Source of the DNA: Chitinophagaceae bacterium UBA7600
GTDB lineage: Bacteria; Bacteroidota; Bacteroidia; Chitinophagales; Chitinophagaceae
DNA: 21,213 nt
Assembly (NCBI GenBank): GCA_002478885.1
Contig: DLKC01000015.1
Span: forward strand, 1 to 21,213
Direction of reading: 5' to 3'
Below the pieces are notes generated by a model. That model worked only from the letters and a program-made list of their open reading frames with translations, ran no database searches and was not told the DNA's origin. This document shows, piece after piece, positions 1-6,746 of the stretch; positions within the stretch are counted from its first letter, which is position 1; every line of letters starts with the position of its first letter. A program made the translations under genes and the position numbers.

Positions 1-84
1 ATATTTTCAATCAGCAGCGGTTATGGGCAGAAGGAATTCTAATTCCCAACCTGCATAAAGCCATGCTCGTTATAGGCAACCCAT

Positions 85-603
85 ATGCAGCGTTATCAAC
101 AAGCAATCATTAATGACAAAGTCCCGCTTTCAATATTTGACTTGGTTTTATTTTACACAAGTTCATTATTTGCATTAGTTGTCGGACTTATTTTCTTTTA
201 TCGAATTAATTTCACTGACTTTAAGTTTGACACGACAAATCAAGCTATCATTTTAAATATTTTTTCAATAGTTTTCATTGCTTTTGGCATTTATACCGCA
301 ATTTTAAATAGACAACATTTTAAGTTTAAGTTTATCGAAAGCTCAAAATCTAAAGAAGAAAAAGAAAAAATAATTTTAGGCATAGCAAATAAAAGTAACT
401 GGACATTGATTAAAAAAGACACAAATAATTTTAAGTTCACAGACACTTTTAGTTGGTCAAAATGGCGATATAACATTACAGTTATCTATGACGACAACGG
501 CTTTTATGTAAACGCTTTGACTACGCAATGGAAACCAATTGACAGAGGAACAGGAAAGAAAATTGCACTCGAAACTGTTGACAAAATAAAGGGCTGCCTA
601 TAG
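85..603 (+). CDS. Hypothetical two-helix membrane protein
   Basis: I do not recognise a named family. The 172-residue product has two hydrophobic segments (about residues 18-40 and 54-74), then a charged linker rich in Lys/Glu (80-96) and a soluble C-terminal region (about 97-172) with alternating aromatic and charged residues. It is probably an inner-membrane protein with a cytoplasmic tail. The gene is AT-rich compared with everything after position 1660, which suggests recent acquisition. The start is uncertain: ATG 85 has no clear ribosome binding site and no other in-frame Met lies close by. Its stop codon (601-603) falls exactly at the predicted 3' end of a group II intron remnant on the other strand, so the C-terminus may have been trimmed by the insertion. 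Role unknown. Confidence 0.6.
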   Translation: MQRYQQAIINDKVPLSIFDLVLFYTSSLFALVVGLIFFYRINFTDFKFDTTNQAIILNIFSIVFIAFGIYTAILNRQHFKFKFIESSKSKEEKEKIILGIANKSNWTLIKKDTNNFKFTDTFSWSKWRYNITVIYDDNGFYVNALTTQWKPIDRGTGKKIALETVDKIKGCL

Positions 604-794
604 TCGAGTAAGCAAGGGGGAATTTCACCCCCTGCTCCTCACAGAACCGTACGTGAACCTCTCGATTCATACGGCTCTTAAAGATGCGTCTTTCAATTAT
701 AAGCGGGGCATACACTCCAATGGGCAAACAGGCCCGGTTGCAGCTTGTACAGCGCATTCAGCCACCTGCGGCTTTTACGTCTGCTTACAACCGG
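603..794 (-). mobile_element. Group II intron 3' remnant (RT tail, domains V and VI)
   Basis: Read on the minus strand, three intron parts occur in the right order. First, 794-693 reads in frame as a reverse-transcriptase-like C-terminus containing RRWLNALYKLQPGLFAHW and ending in a stop at 695-693; LFAHW-type endings are typical of intron-encoded RTs. Second, 677-644 is a 34-nt domain V. Third, a GGGGG/CCCCC hairpin fits domain VI, ending in CTTACTCGAC near 603. The RT catalytic domains and intron domains I-IV are absent, so this is a 5'-truncated, immobile relic. The upstream breakpoint is unclear (about 785-810). It lies between two AT-rich accessory genes. Confidence 0.78.
644..677 (-). 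ncRNA. Group II intron domain V
   Basis: The minus strand folds as the 34-nt catalytic hairpin: it begins GAGCCGTATG and ends CGTACGGTTC. The lower stem is 8 bp, a two-base bulge follows, and a short upper stem is capped by a GAGA (GNRA) tetraloop. The catalytic AGC triad sits at positions 2-4 of the domain. This is the strongest single piece of evidence that 603-794 is intron-derived. Confidence 0.85.
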
Positions 795-823
795 TGCAGG
801 TGCATTTGTAAAAGTGTAATCTT

Positions 824-1510
824 ATGAGGCAAATTATTTTAATGTCAGCGCTAACATTGTTTTCATTTTATCCATCGACTTATTGTCTAAGTCAGGCTAA
901 AATTGACACTTCACAATACAAACTTGATAAATCATTTAGTCAACAAGGCTTTCAATTCAAATTTTGGAAAGGTTCAACCCAAGTTACTTTATACGAAGTT
1001 TTACTAGAAAGAGTATCCAAAAATAGCGACACAATTATTAGAATGATCCCGGGTTTAAATGGCCGCTATCTTATATCTGACAAAAATAGAGACGGGTTCA
1101 GAGACTTTATTACAAACTATCATGGTCATGACATCATCTATCTTTACAATAACTCTACTCACCTATTTGAAGAGAATCCAGTAAGATTACCTGAAATAAC
1201 AGGTTTAGTGGACAGTTCAAGAAAAATATTCTGGAGTCTTTTCGAGGCCCAATACACTGAGAAATTTAACTACTCAAGCCTATTTAAATACAACGGGTTT
1301 GACATTGAAGAACTGTATGAATTAAAATTAATCTCTGAAGAATACGCTGACTTAAAGAAAGTCACCAGGATCGAATTGTATAAATTTGTGCATACTAACA
1401 ACAATGACGAGTTGGTCTTTGTCAGGCAAATCAAAACTAAAAGCCCTGGGTCGTTTAACTATGAGGCATTTTGGAAAGAACAATATAAGGCACTTTTAGG
1501 CTACCGCTAA
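824..1510 (+). CDS. Hypothetical exported protein
   Basis: I do not recognise the family. The 228-residue product starts with a hydrophobic signal sequence (residues 1-22); Cys21 lies near its end but the residues before it do not form a good lipobox, so a soluble periplasmic protein is more likely than a lipoprotein. Residues 86-94 (DKNRDGFRD) resemble the Asp/Asn-rich calcium-binding loops of FG-GAP/VCBS-type beta structures, but only one copy is seen. The gene is AT-rich like 85-603 and unlike the genes downstream, so both belong to an accessory patch. No ribosome binding site is evident. Start chosen because ATG 824 leads directly into the signal peptide. Confidence 0.6.
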   Translation: MRQIILMSALTLFSFYPSTYCLSQAKIDTSQYKLDKSFSQQGFQFKFWKGSTQVTLYEVLLERVSKNSDTIIRMIPGLNGRYLISDKNRDGFRDFITNYHGHDIIYLYNNSTHLFEENPVRLPEITGLVDSSRKIFWSLFEAQYTEKFNYSSLFKYNGFDIEELYELKLISEEYADLKKVTRIELYKFVHTNNNDELVFVRQIKTKSPGSFNYEAFWKEQYKALLGYR

Positions 1511-1517
1511 CATTTCA

Positions 1518-1662
1518 TTTGCGTTATGTCGGCGGACAGATAATGCCGCATAAAGAACAGAACGCACAAGTGAGTGACACAACCACAGCTCCATAGTACC
1601 CTGCAGCCTGCTTCACAACCTGAACTGTCTGCCGGTGCGTCAGTAACCGATAAACGCAATCT
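1518..1662. repeat. Imperfect inverted repeat in intergenic gap
   Basis: The gap between the exported-protein gene and the esterase has related ends in opposite orientation. The left end (from 1518) reads TTTGCGTTATGTCGG then CGGACAG. The reverse complement of the right end (from 1662) reads ATTGCGTTTATCGG, then after an insertion CGGCAGACAG. The match is gapped, so this could be a decayed small non-autonomous element or chance. It also marks the change from AT-rich to more GC-rich sequence. Confidence 0.25.
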
Positions 1663-3149
1663 CAATCAATCCGCCCCGGCCTCCCCTTCTGTTGCGTATG
1701 CTTAAGGTCTTTGTCAGACAACTGCGTGATCACCGTACAGCCATTATTGTCGGTTAGCGTGCATTTGATCCTGTAGTTTACACAATCAACAAACCTGGTT
1801 GTCCCGAGATTTGGTGCCGCATTGTTCATAAGCGTGGCAAAAAAAGTGGTCGCTCTCCCGGCAATATACACATACACCTCTTCCTTCGTGTGGGCACCCG
1901 TACCAAAATCGCTGTGAAAATAACTGTTGTCGCTGCAGGTATCACAATCATCAAGTCCATGCCCCATATCAGTATCCACATACTCCTCCACAGGCACACC
2001 TTTGGCTTTTAGAATGGAATAAAACGCATCTGCGCCAAGCGTTACAAAATCTTCACTCAGGGCATTGTTGTCCAGCACAAAACTGTCTGCATACGGAAGG
2101 CAGCTTTTTTCCTTGTTGTAATTGAAATCCGTTTTCTTGCCAACGGTACTGTCGGGCGACATATAATCATAGCTGGTGCCGATATTGAAAGTGCTGTCTT
2201 TGCCGCCCTGGAAAGCGATGAGCGGGGGTATATTGCTGTTGCTGGCAAAATACAGCGATGGGTTGCTATAGAAACTCTTGTGAATATTCAGTGTGCCCCA
2301 CAGGTCAAGCACCCCCTTTATTTTAGGAAAGAAATTGATGGTAGTATCGCCTTCATAATAGGCGGCATCAAGATCGCCCAATGCCTTGCCCGGGAAGGAA
2401 AGCGCCGAGTCGATCTGGCCCTGTCTGTCAGTATAGGCGGTGGTTAAGGCGATCACACTGCCCGAACTGGTGCCGCCGATAAACATCCTGTTGGTATCGA
2501 TGCTGAAATTGCCGCCGTTGTTGTTGGTGCGTTGCCGCCAGATGATGGTGCGGATAGCGCCCCTCACATCCTGCGCGGCCCGGTATTCACCCAGTATCTG
2601 CTGCGCGGAAACATAATGGTACCCGTTTTTTGCTTTACGCGGATCGGGTAACACCCCGCCCCTGTAATCAACATCAAAAACCACGAATCCTCTTTTTGCC
2701 AGCTCGCTGCACAAGTACACGATCCCGCCATTGTCAATGGAAGAACATTCAAAAAAACTCCCCGCATGGAGCATGACGATAAACGGAAGCGGGCAGCCAA
2801 TTTTCTGGCCATTTAGGCTCGTAGGATAATACACGCTGTATTTAAGCGCCTGCGGATTGTTTACACAATACGTGGTATTCTTATCCAGTGTGTCGCATTT
2901 CCTGTTGGGGTCTCTCGCATAGATCACATCGGAAAACAAGGGAGCGGCACTTGCCGGCCTTCCATAAACAAGGCTCTTTGCCCCCACCAATGAATCCAGC
3001 AATAACCCGGGGATTGGTTTGGAAAGGTCGGTACAGTATTTTTTTACGATGCCGCTGCAGCCGGCCCCTGCAAGCCCCTCCTGGGCATTTGTTCTATTTA
3101 CCAGCAATGCAAAAGAAATAACGAGTATAAATGGGGTGAGTGTTTTCAT
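1662..3149 (-). CDS. Secreted alpha/beta-hydrolase (esterase-like)
   Basis: A predicted extracytoplasmic serine esterase or related hydrolase of 495 residues. A signal peptide (1-23, ending TNAQ) precedes the alpha/beta-hydrolase fold (about 100-440). The oxyanion-hole strand is visible as MLHAGSFF (126-133). The nucleophile elbow GGTSSGS (225-231) gives Ser228 in GxSxG. A likely acid is Asp318 (GGKDS) and the likely catalytic His is His397 (DMGHG). Many Cys residues (31, 39, 85, 95, 119, 135, 147, 350, 402, 405, 456, 463, 471) fit a disulfide-bonded secreted protein. The C-terminal ~50 residues are an extra tail with no recognised sorting domain. It resembles carboxylesterase/lipase-like feruloyl or acetyl esterases, but the substrate cannot be told. 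It is transcribed alone, divergent from the VOC gene. Confidence 0.85.
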   Translation of the reverse strand: MKTLTPFILVISFALLVNRTNAQEGLAGAGCSGIVKKYCTDLSKPIPGLLLDSLVGAKSLVYGRPASAAPLFSDVIYARDPNRKCDTLDKNTTYCVNNPQALKYSVYYPTSLNGQKIGCPLPFIVMLHAGSFFECSSIDNGGIVYLCSELAKRGFVVFDVDYRGGVLPDPRKAKNGYHYVSAQQILGEYRAAQDVRGAIRTIIWRQRTNNNGGNFSIDTNRMFIGGTSSGSVIALTTAYTDRQGQIDSALSFPGKALGDLDAAYYEGDTTINFFPKIKGVLDLWGTLNIHKSFYSNPSLYFASNSNIPPLIAFQGGKDSTFNIGTSYDYMSPDSTVGKKTDFNYNKEKSCLPYADSFVLDNNALSEDFVTLGADAFYSILKAKGVPVEEYVDTDMGHGLDDCDTCSDNSYFHSDFGTGAHTKEEVYVYIAGRATTFFATLMNNAAPNLGTTRFVDCVNYRIKCTLTDNNGCTVITQLSDKDLKHTQQKGRPGRID

Positions 3150-3185
3150 GGCATTTTAGTTTGATTAATAAGTGTGGCTAACAAC

Positions 3186-3200
3186 ACCGGCATTGCCGGT
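3186..3200. promoter_or_regulatory. Perfect inverted repeat upstream of esterase
   Basis: ACCGGCA-T-TGCCGGT is a perfect 7-bp inverted repeat around one base, 37 bp upstream of the esterase start codon in the divergent spacer. It could be an operator or a 5'-UTR hairpin. No regulator can be assigned. Confidence 0.35.
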
Positions 3201-3308
3201 TTGCGAAAACAATGTACTCCATTTCCTGCCAAAATACAAATCGGAAAATACGACCGGCAAACCATGCTTTACCGGTACACAATGCTCCCAAACAAATGGC
3301 AAACCCGC

Positions 3309-3320
3309 TTAACTTGTTAA
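3309..3320. promoter_or_regulatory. Palindrome upstream of VOC gene
   Basis: TTAAC-TT-GTTAA is a 5-bp perfect inverted repeat with a two-base centre, 53 bp upstream of the VOC start codon. It could be an operator for the 3373-4312 pair. The short AT-rich palindrome could also arise by chance. Confidence 0.3.
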
Positions 3321-3372
3321 ACGGTAACATACACGCGGCAAATAACAGTACCTTCAGCTAAACGGCGACAAA

Positions 3373-3774
3373 ATGAAACTGCACAGGCTTAGCCCCATAT
3401 TGTGGACAAAAGATATCGGGCAAACCACCTCCTTTTATGAATCGGTGCTGGGCTTTAAAGGCCGCAGTAACTTCCCGGGTTTTGTTACATTAACCAAAGG
3501 CGATGTGGAGCTCATGTTTATCGTTCCGCAGGAAGAACCGGAGGACTGTAAAGACCCCGGTGCCAACGAAGCATTTTTTCCAAAGCCCATACTGACGGGG
3601 AGCATTTTTATTTTTATGGAACAGGTTGACCAGCTTTGGGAACAGGTGAAAGACAAAGCCAGCATTAAAACGGCGATTGCGGACAGGGAATATTTTATGC
3701 GCGACTTCTCCATACTCGACAACAATGGCTATGAGTTGGTTTTTGGGGAAGACATCAGCAACCGGCAGCATTGA
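3373..3774 (+). CDS. VOC (glyoxalase/bleomycin-resistance-like) protein
   Basis: A 133-residue single-module protein of the vicinal oxygen chelate superfamily, whose members are metal-dependent lyases, isomerases, dioxygenases or drug-binding proteins. Family marks are the first beta-alpha unit (PILWTKDIGQTTSFYESVLGF, residues 8-28), a second unit from about residue 75, and the C-terminal strand FSILDNNGYELVFGED (about 111-126), where the Glu of YELVFG is the usual metal-ligand position. The specific substrate is not predictable; bleomycin-resistance-like rather than true glyoxalase I is suggested by length. First gene of a co-directional group; the next gene starts 88 bp downstream. Confidence 0.85.
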   Translation: MKLHRLSPILWTKDIGQTTSFYESVLGFKGRSNFPGFVTLTKGDVELMFIVPQEEPEDCKDPGANEAFFPKPILTGSIFIFMEQVDQLWEQVKDKASIKTAIADREYFMRDFSILDNNGYELVFGEDISNRQH

Positions 3775-3862
3775 AACAGGGCCTGCGATACAGGCAACTG
3801 CTGCACTGCTTATAAACAGCAACCATTATTTTACATGTACTTTATTTAAACAGGGAAGCGAT

Positions 3863-4312
3863 ATGCATACAGATCATTTCACAATAAGTTTTTTGGTTGA
3901 CCAAACGCCCGAGGAAGTCTTTAACGCAGTCACCAATGTCCGCGGCTGGTGGTCGCAGGCACTCGAAGGCAATTCAGCTAAATTGAATGACGAATTCAGT
4001 TACCGCCATGGAGATTTTCATTATTCAAAACACCGGCTCACCGAAGTGGTCCCGAACGAAAGAGTAGTGTGGTTAACGCTGGACAGCAAACTCACTTTTG
4101 TAAAAGAACAAAACGAATGGAACGGAACGACAATGGTTTTTGACATCTCCGGGGAAGCGGACAAAACCAGGCTGGTTGTTACACATGTGGGATTGGTGCC
4201 GGCGTTCGAATGCTTTAATGCCTGTTCAAAAGGCTGGACCCATTACCTGCAAAACAGCCTGCTGCCATTGATCACTACGGGAACCGGGAAGCCCGACTTA
4301 ATTAAACAATAA
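3863..4312 (+). CDS. SRPBCC/AHSA1-like (START-fold) protein
   Basis: A 149-residue helix-grip protein of the AHSA1/SRPBCC type, which binds hydrophobic ligands in a cavity. Marks are FLVDQTPEEVFNAVTNVRGWW near the N-terminus, the central strand RVVWLTL, TRLVVTHVGLVP, and the C-terminal helix CSKGWTHYLQNSLLPLI. The reading frame is open upstream to 3677 and overlaps the VOC gene. I chose ATG 3863 because it gives the normal family N-terminus and has an AGGGAAG-like site just upstream; the extra N-terminal residues look non-native. Often found beside VOC proteins and small regulators, as here. The ligand is unknown. Confidence 0.85.
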   Translation: MHTDHFTISFLVDQTPEEVFNAVTNVRGWWSQALEGNSAKLNDEFSYRHGDFHYSKHRLTEVVPNERVVWLTLDSKLTFVKEQNEWNGTTMVFDISGEADKTRLVVTHVGLVPAFECFNACSKGWTHYLQNSLLPLITTGTGKPDLIKQ

Positions 4313-4364
4313 CCATTAGCCGGTTGCGCCAACTGCCCACTATCTTAACCACCAAATACAACCT

Positions 4365-4928
4365 GTGAGAAAAGTTGAACATTATTTTAAAAGCATTGGC
4401 TTTGCAGGCGATGACCTGGAAAAGATCCTGGATGCTTTTGAATTACAGGCCTTCAAAAAGAATGACTTCATTGTGGAAGAAGGTAAAACAAGCCGGTATA
4501 TCGGCTTTGTTGAATCAGGCATGTTTCAATACTATGTGATCAAAGATGGCGAAGAAAGAACCAGTTATGTCTCCATTGAAAATACCTTTTTTGCTTCTGT
4601 ATTAAGTTTCATCAGCGAAACGCCGGCACTGGAAAATATAAAAGCGCTGGTAGATGGCAGCATCAGCATGATCAGCAAACCCAGGCTAAAAAAACTGGTG
4701 CAGGAAATCCCTGCTTTCAAAGATTTTTATATCGGCTTACTAGAGGCAACTGTTTGCGGCATCGATGCAAGCCGGCACGACCTGATCGTGCTCACAGCGG
4801 AACAACGTTATGAAAAAATGCTGCTGAAAGAACCACACCTGTTGCTGCAGATTCCCTTGCAACACCTGGCATCGATGCTCGGTGTTACACCACGCCACCT
4901 GAGCAGGATCAGGAATAAAATCCGCTGA
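4365..4928 (+). CDS. Crp/Fnr family transcriptional regulator
   Basis: A 187-residue regulator: an N-terminal cyclic-nucleotide-binding-type beta-roll (about 23-108), a connecting dimer helix (about 112-150) and a short C-terminal winged-helix DNA-binding region (about 162-187) with recognition helix VTPRHLSRIRNKI. This is the compact Bacteroidota form. The Cys residues needed for an Fnr iron-sulfur cluster are absent, as is an obvious cAMP-binding RxA motif, so the ligand is unknown. The start is GTG 4365: no in-frame ATG lies between it and the stop at 4317, and it gives the expected N-terminus. It lies 52 bp after the SRPBCC gene. Matching palindromes in front of the two genes at 5015 and 6747 are its likely targets. 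Confidence 0.9.
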   Translation: MRKVEHYFKSIGFAGDDLEKILDAFELQAFKKNDFIVEEGKTSRYIGFVESGMFQYYVIKDGEERTSYVSIENTFFASVLSFISETPALENIKALVDGSISMISKPRLKKLVQEIPAFKDFYIGLLEATVCGIDASRHDLIVLTAEQRYEKMLLKEPHLLLQIPLQHLASMLGVTPRHLSRIRNKIR

Positions 4929-4938
4929 TATTTGCTTT

Positions 4939-4984
4939 TAGACATATGTCCGGTTTAAAGCACGCCGCTGTTTCGAGCTTTGCA
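4939..4984 (+). promoter_or_regulatory. Predicted Crp/Fnr-type operator and promoter, copy 1
   Basis: A perfect palindrome GACATATGTC (4941-4950) inside TAGACATATGTCC is followed by AGCTTTGCA at 4976-4984, exactly 35 bp from palindrome start to element start. GAGCTTTG (4975-4982) is one base off the Bacteroidota -7 box TAnnTTTG, so transcription should start near 4987-4989 and the palindrome centre sits near -42. No good -33 element is present, which fits an activator-dependent promoter. The same arrangement recurs at 6677-6720. The binding protein is inferred to be the regulator at 4365-4928. Confidence 0.65.
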
Positions 4985-5014
4985 TGATTAATCAACAAAA
5001 AAATGCAAATCATC

Positions 5015-5467
5015 ATGAAACAGGTCATCATCGCACTCTTTGTACTCGCCTCTACTTCCGCTTTTGCTCAAAAGCAATTCTCCAAAAATGAAGTCAGCTT
5101 TAATGGTTTCCGCAATCCTTCCATCGGGCTGGAATACCGCCACCAAAACATTTCCGTTCACGCGGGTTATTACATCACCGCATTTGAAAAAGGCGTTACC
5201 ACGAAGTTCATTAAAACCGGCGCCACCGTTTGGTTTTGCCCGGTTGGCAAAAAAGCAAACCCTTCTTCGTTTTATGCCGGCGCATCGTGGTTGCGCGGGT
5301 TAAACCTCGATTACAAAAACGAAAATGCGCTTGGTATGGAAGCCGGTTTTCGCTGGATGGTTTGGAAAGGTCTTAACCTCCGCATCGGCGCAATCGGCGT
5401 AGCCGCCAAAGGCCATGACTTAAAAATAAATCCAACACCGGGCATCAGTTATTCCATCTTCTTTTAA
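5015..5467 (+). CDS. Exported beta-barrel-like protein
   Basis: A 150-residue protein with a clean signal peptide (MKQVIIALFVLASTSAFAQ, cut after Ala-Gln), then alternating hydrophobic/aromatic strands with glycines and a terminal aromatic residue (ISYSIFF), as in small outer-membrane beta-barrels. I recognise no named family. An upstream in-frame ATG at 5003 would add MQII; I prefer 5015 because MKQ begins a standard signal peptide. A predicted Crp/Fnr-type site and promoter lie directly upstream, so expression is probably controlled by the neighbouring regulator. Function unknown; porin-like or adhesin roles are not supported beyond topology. Confidence 0.7.
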   Translation: MKQVIIALFVLASTSAFAQKQFSKNEVSFNGFRNPSIGLEYRHQNISVHAGYYITAFEKGVTTKFIKTGATVWFCPVGKKANPSSFYAGASWLRGLNLDYKNENALGMEAGFRWMVWKGLNLRIGAIGVAAKGHDLKINPTPGISYSIFF

Positions 5468-5516
5468 ATAAAAGGCCTTGCAACGACGAGCGCTTCTTTT
5501 ATCATACCAACTGCGG

Positions 5517-5633
5517 TATTTCATGGCATCGTTCCTTGCGTCGCAAGCACTTCATCAACAGATCTTATGGCAACGGTTTAATCAACTGCTTCATGCCTGT
5601 CCCGGGCGATGAAAGGATTGCGACGCAATAAAG
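5517..5633. repeat. REP-like dispersed repeat, copy 1
   Basis: The spacer between the barrel-like gene and the SDR gene contains the near-palindrome CTTGCGTCGCAAG (5535-5547), and the same core in opposite orientation (TTGCGACGCAA, about 5619-5629). The stretch 5517-5545 matches the reverse complement of 17286-17314 at 25 of 29 positions. This looks like a repetitive extragenic palindromic element rather than coding sequence. The rest of the 238-bp spacer shows only a small inverted repeat ACCAG-GGAA-CTGGT at 5638-5651. Confidence 0.5.
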
Positions 5634-5705
5634 ATCAACCAGGGAACTGGTGCCGGTATCACAATCATTTTCAACCTTCTCCACAACACTGGCAAAACAA
5701 CGATC

Positions 5706-6662
5706 ATGACAACAATATTAGGCACAGGGCAGCTGGGGCTTGCCATTATGCAAATGCTGCTCGAAAGAAACCCCAACGGGAAAATACTACTGGTAAACCG
5801 CTCAGGGAAACTGGGCATACCCCTTCCGCCAAACGTACAGGTGACTGCGGCAGATACCACATCGGGCGCAGCGATGAAAGCCATCGCTGAAAAGGCTGAA
5901 TTGATTTTTAGTTGCACCGATATGCCCTACGATCAATGGGCTGTTTTTTACCCTGCTACGGCCAGTGCGCTGGCTTATGCATTGAGCGAAACCAGCGCCC
6001 GGCTTGTTTTTGCAGACAACCTCTACTCTTATGGAAATGTTTTTGGAAAGCTGATGGATGAATCGATGCCACATACCGCGCAAACAAAAAAAGGAAAAAT
6101 AAGGGCCGCGGTCATCAACGCTTTACTTTTTTCGGGCGACCTTTTTAACAAGCGGGTGGCGTTTGTAAAAGCGGCGGATTTTGTTGGTCCGCGTATCCAC
6201 AAAGGCATTTTCGGAACAGCTTTCCTCAACAATGTTTACAGCGGCAAAACAGTGCGGTTGTTTGGCAACATCCACCTGCCACACACCTTCACCTATATCA
6301 ATGACTTTGCTGCAGCCATGATAAATGTTGGTATGGCCGCTGATGCGTTCGGGCAGACATGGCACGTACCGAATGCGCCTGCACTAAGCATTGATAAATG
6401 GGTGCACCTCTTTGAAGTGATCAGCAACAGGAAAATAAAAAAGTCCGTCACCGCAAAACTGCTCATCAAAATCGCGGGCTTCTTCAATGCCTTTACCCGG
6501 GAACTGTATGAAATGGCTTACCAGTTTGAATACCCTTACCTGGTGAGTCATGATAAATACGCAGCCCGTTTTGGCAACCACTGCACTTACCCCTCAGATA
6601 TCGTAAAGGCAACGGTTGAATGGTACCTGTTAACCCAACAAAACAAACAGGATCACCAATAG
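5706..6662 (+). CDS. NAD(P)-binding epimerase-like SDR protein
   Basis: A 318-residue extended short-chain dehydrogenase/epimerase-type protein. The N-terminal Rossmann motif is ILGTGQLGLAIM (residues 4-15), with NRSGK (31-35) after the second strand. The core continues through FSCTDMPYDQW (68-78) and LVFADNLYSYG (100-110), and the C-terminal substrate region includes HTFTYINDFAAAM. The usual catalytic YxxxK is not present: Tyr107 and Tyr109 lie in DNLYSYG with no Lys four residues on, so it belongs to an atypical group that may be a reductase, an epimerase or a binding-only protein. Start ATG 5706 sits just before the first strand. It lies between the two genes with Crp/Fnr-type sites but has no such site itself. 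Confidence 0.8.
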   Translation: MTTILGTGQLGLAIMQMLLERNPNGKILLVNRSGKLGIPLPPNVQVTAADTTSGAAMKAIAEKAELIFSCTDMPYDQWAVFYPATASALAYALSETSARLVFADNLYSYGNVFGKLMDESMPHTAQTKKGKIRAAVINALLFSGDLFNKRVAFVKAADFVGPRIHKGIFGTAFLNNVYSGKTVRLFGNIHLPHTFTYINDFAAAMINVGMAADAFGQTWHVPNAPALSIDKWVHLFEVISNRKIKKSVTAKLLIKIAGFFNAFTRELYEMAYQFEYPYLVSHDKYAARFGNHCTYPSDIVKATVEWYLLTQQNKQDHQ

Positions 6663-6674
6663 CAGCTGCGTTTA

Positions 6675-6720
6675 TAGACAAATGTCCTTGAACAGGCTTT
6701 GGCGTTGATGCAGCTTTGCA
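6675..6720 (+). promoter_or_regulatory. Predicted Crp/Fnr-type operator and promoter, copy 2
   Basis: Near-palindrome GACAAATGTC (6677-6686) inside TAGACAAATGTCC, with AGCTTTGCA at 6712-6720. Site-to-element distance is 35 bp, identical to copy 1 at 4941/4976, while the sequence between them differs. CAGCTTTG (6711-6718) is the -7-like box, so transcription should start near 6723-6725 with the palindrome centre near -42. Conserved site, conserved box and conserved spacing with a diverged spacer argue for function. Confidence 0.65.
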
Positions 6721-6746
6721 GCATCAAACAAAAAAATAAAGATCAA

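Noticed and set aside
521..757. 78-codon minus-strand open frame over the intron remnant
   Set aside because: It runs through domains V and VI into the opposite-strand gene; the RT-like tail is in another frame, ending at 693.
1511..1661. Integron attC site after the exported-protein gene
   Set aside because: TAAC and GTTATG occur only 16 bp apart, and the longer inverted repeat has its cores in the wrong orientation for a foldable attC.
3677..3862. N-terminal extension of the SRPBCC gene
   Set aside because: It overlaps the VOC gene in another frame and lacks family likeness; ATG 3863 gives the normal N-terminus.
5591..5917. 108-codon minus-strand open frame before and over the SDR gene
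   Set aside because: It is antisense to the clear Rossmann-fold coding sequence and has no recognisable features.
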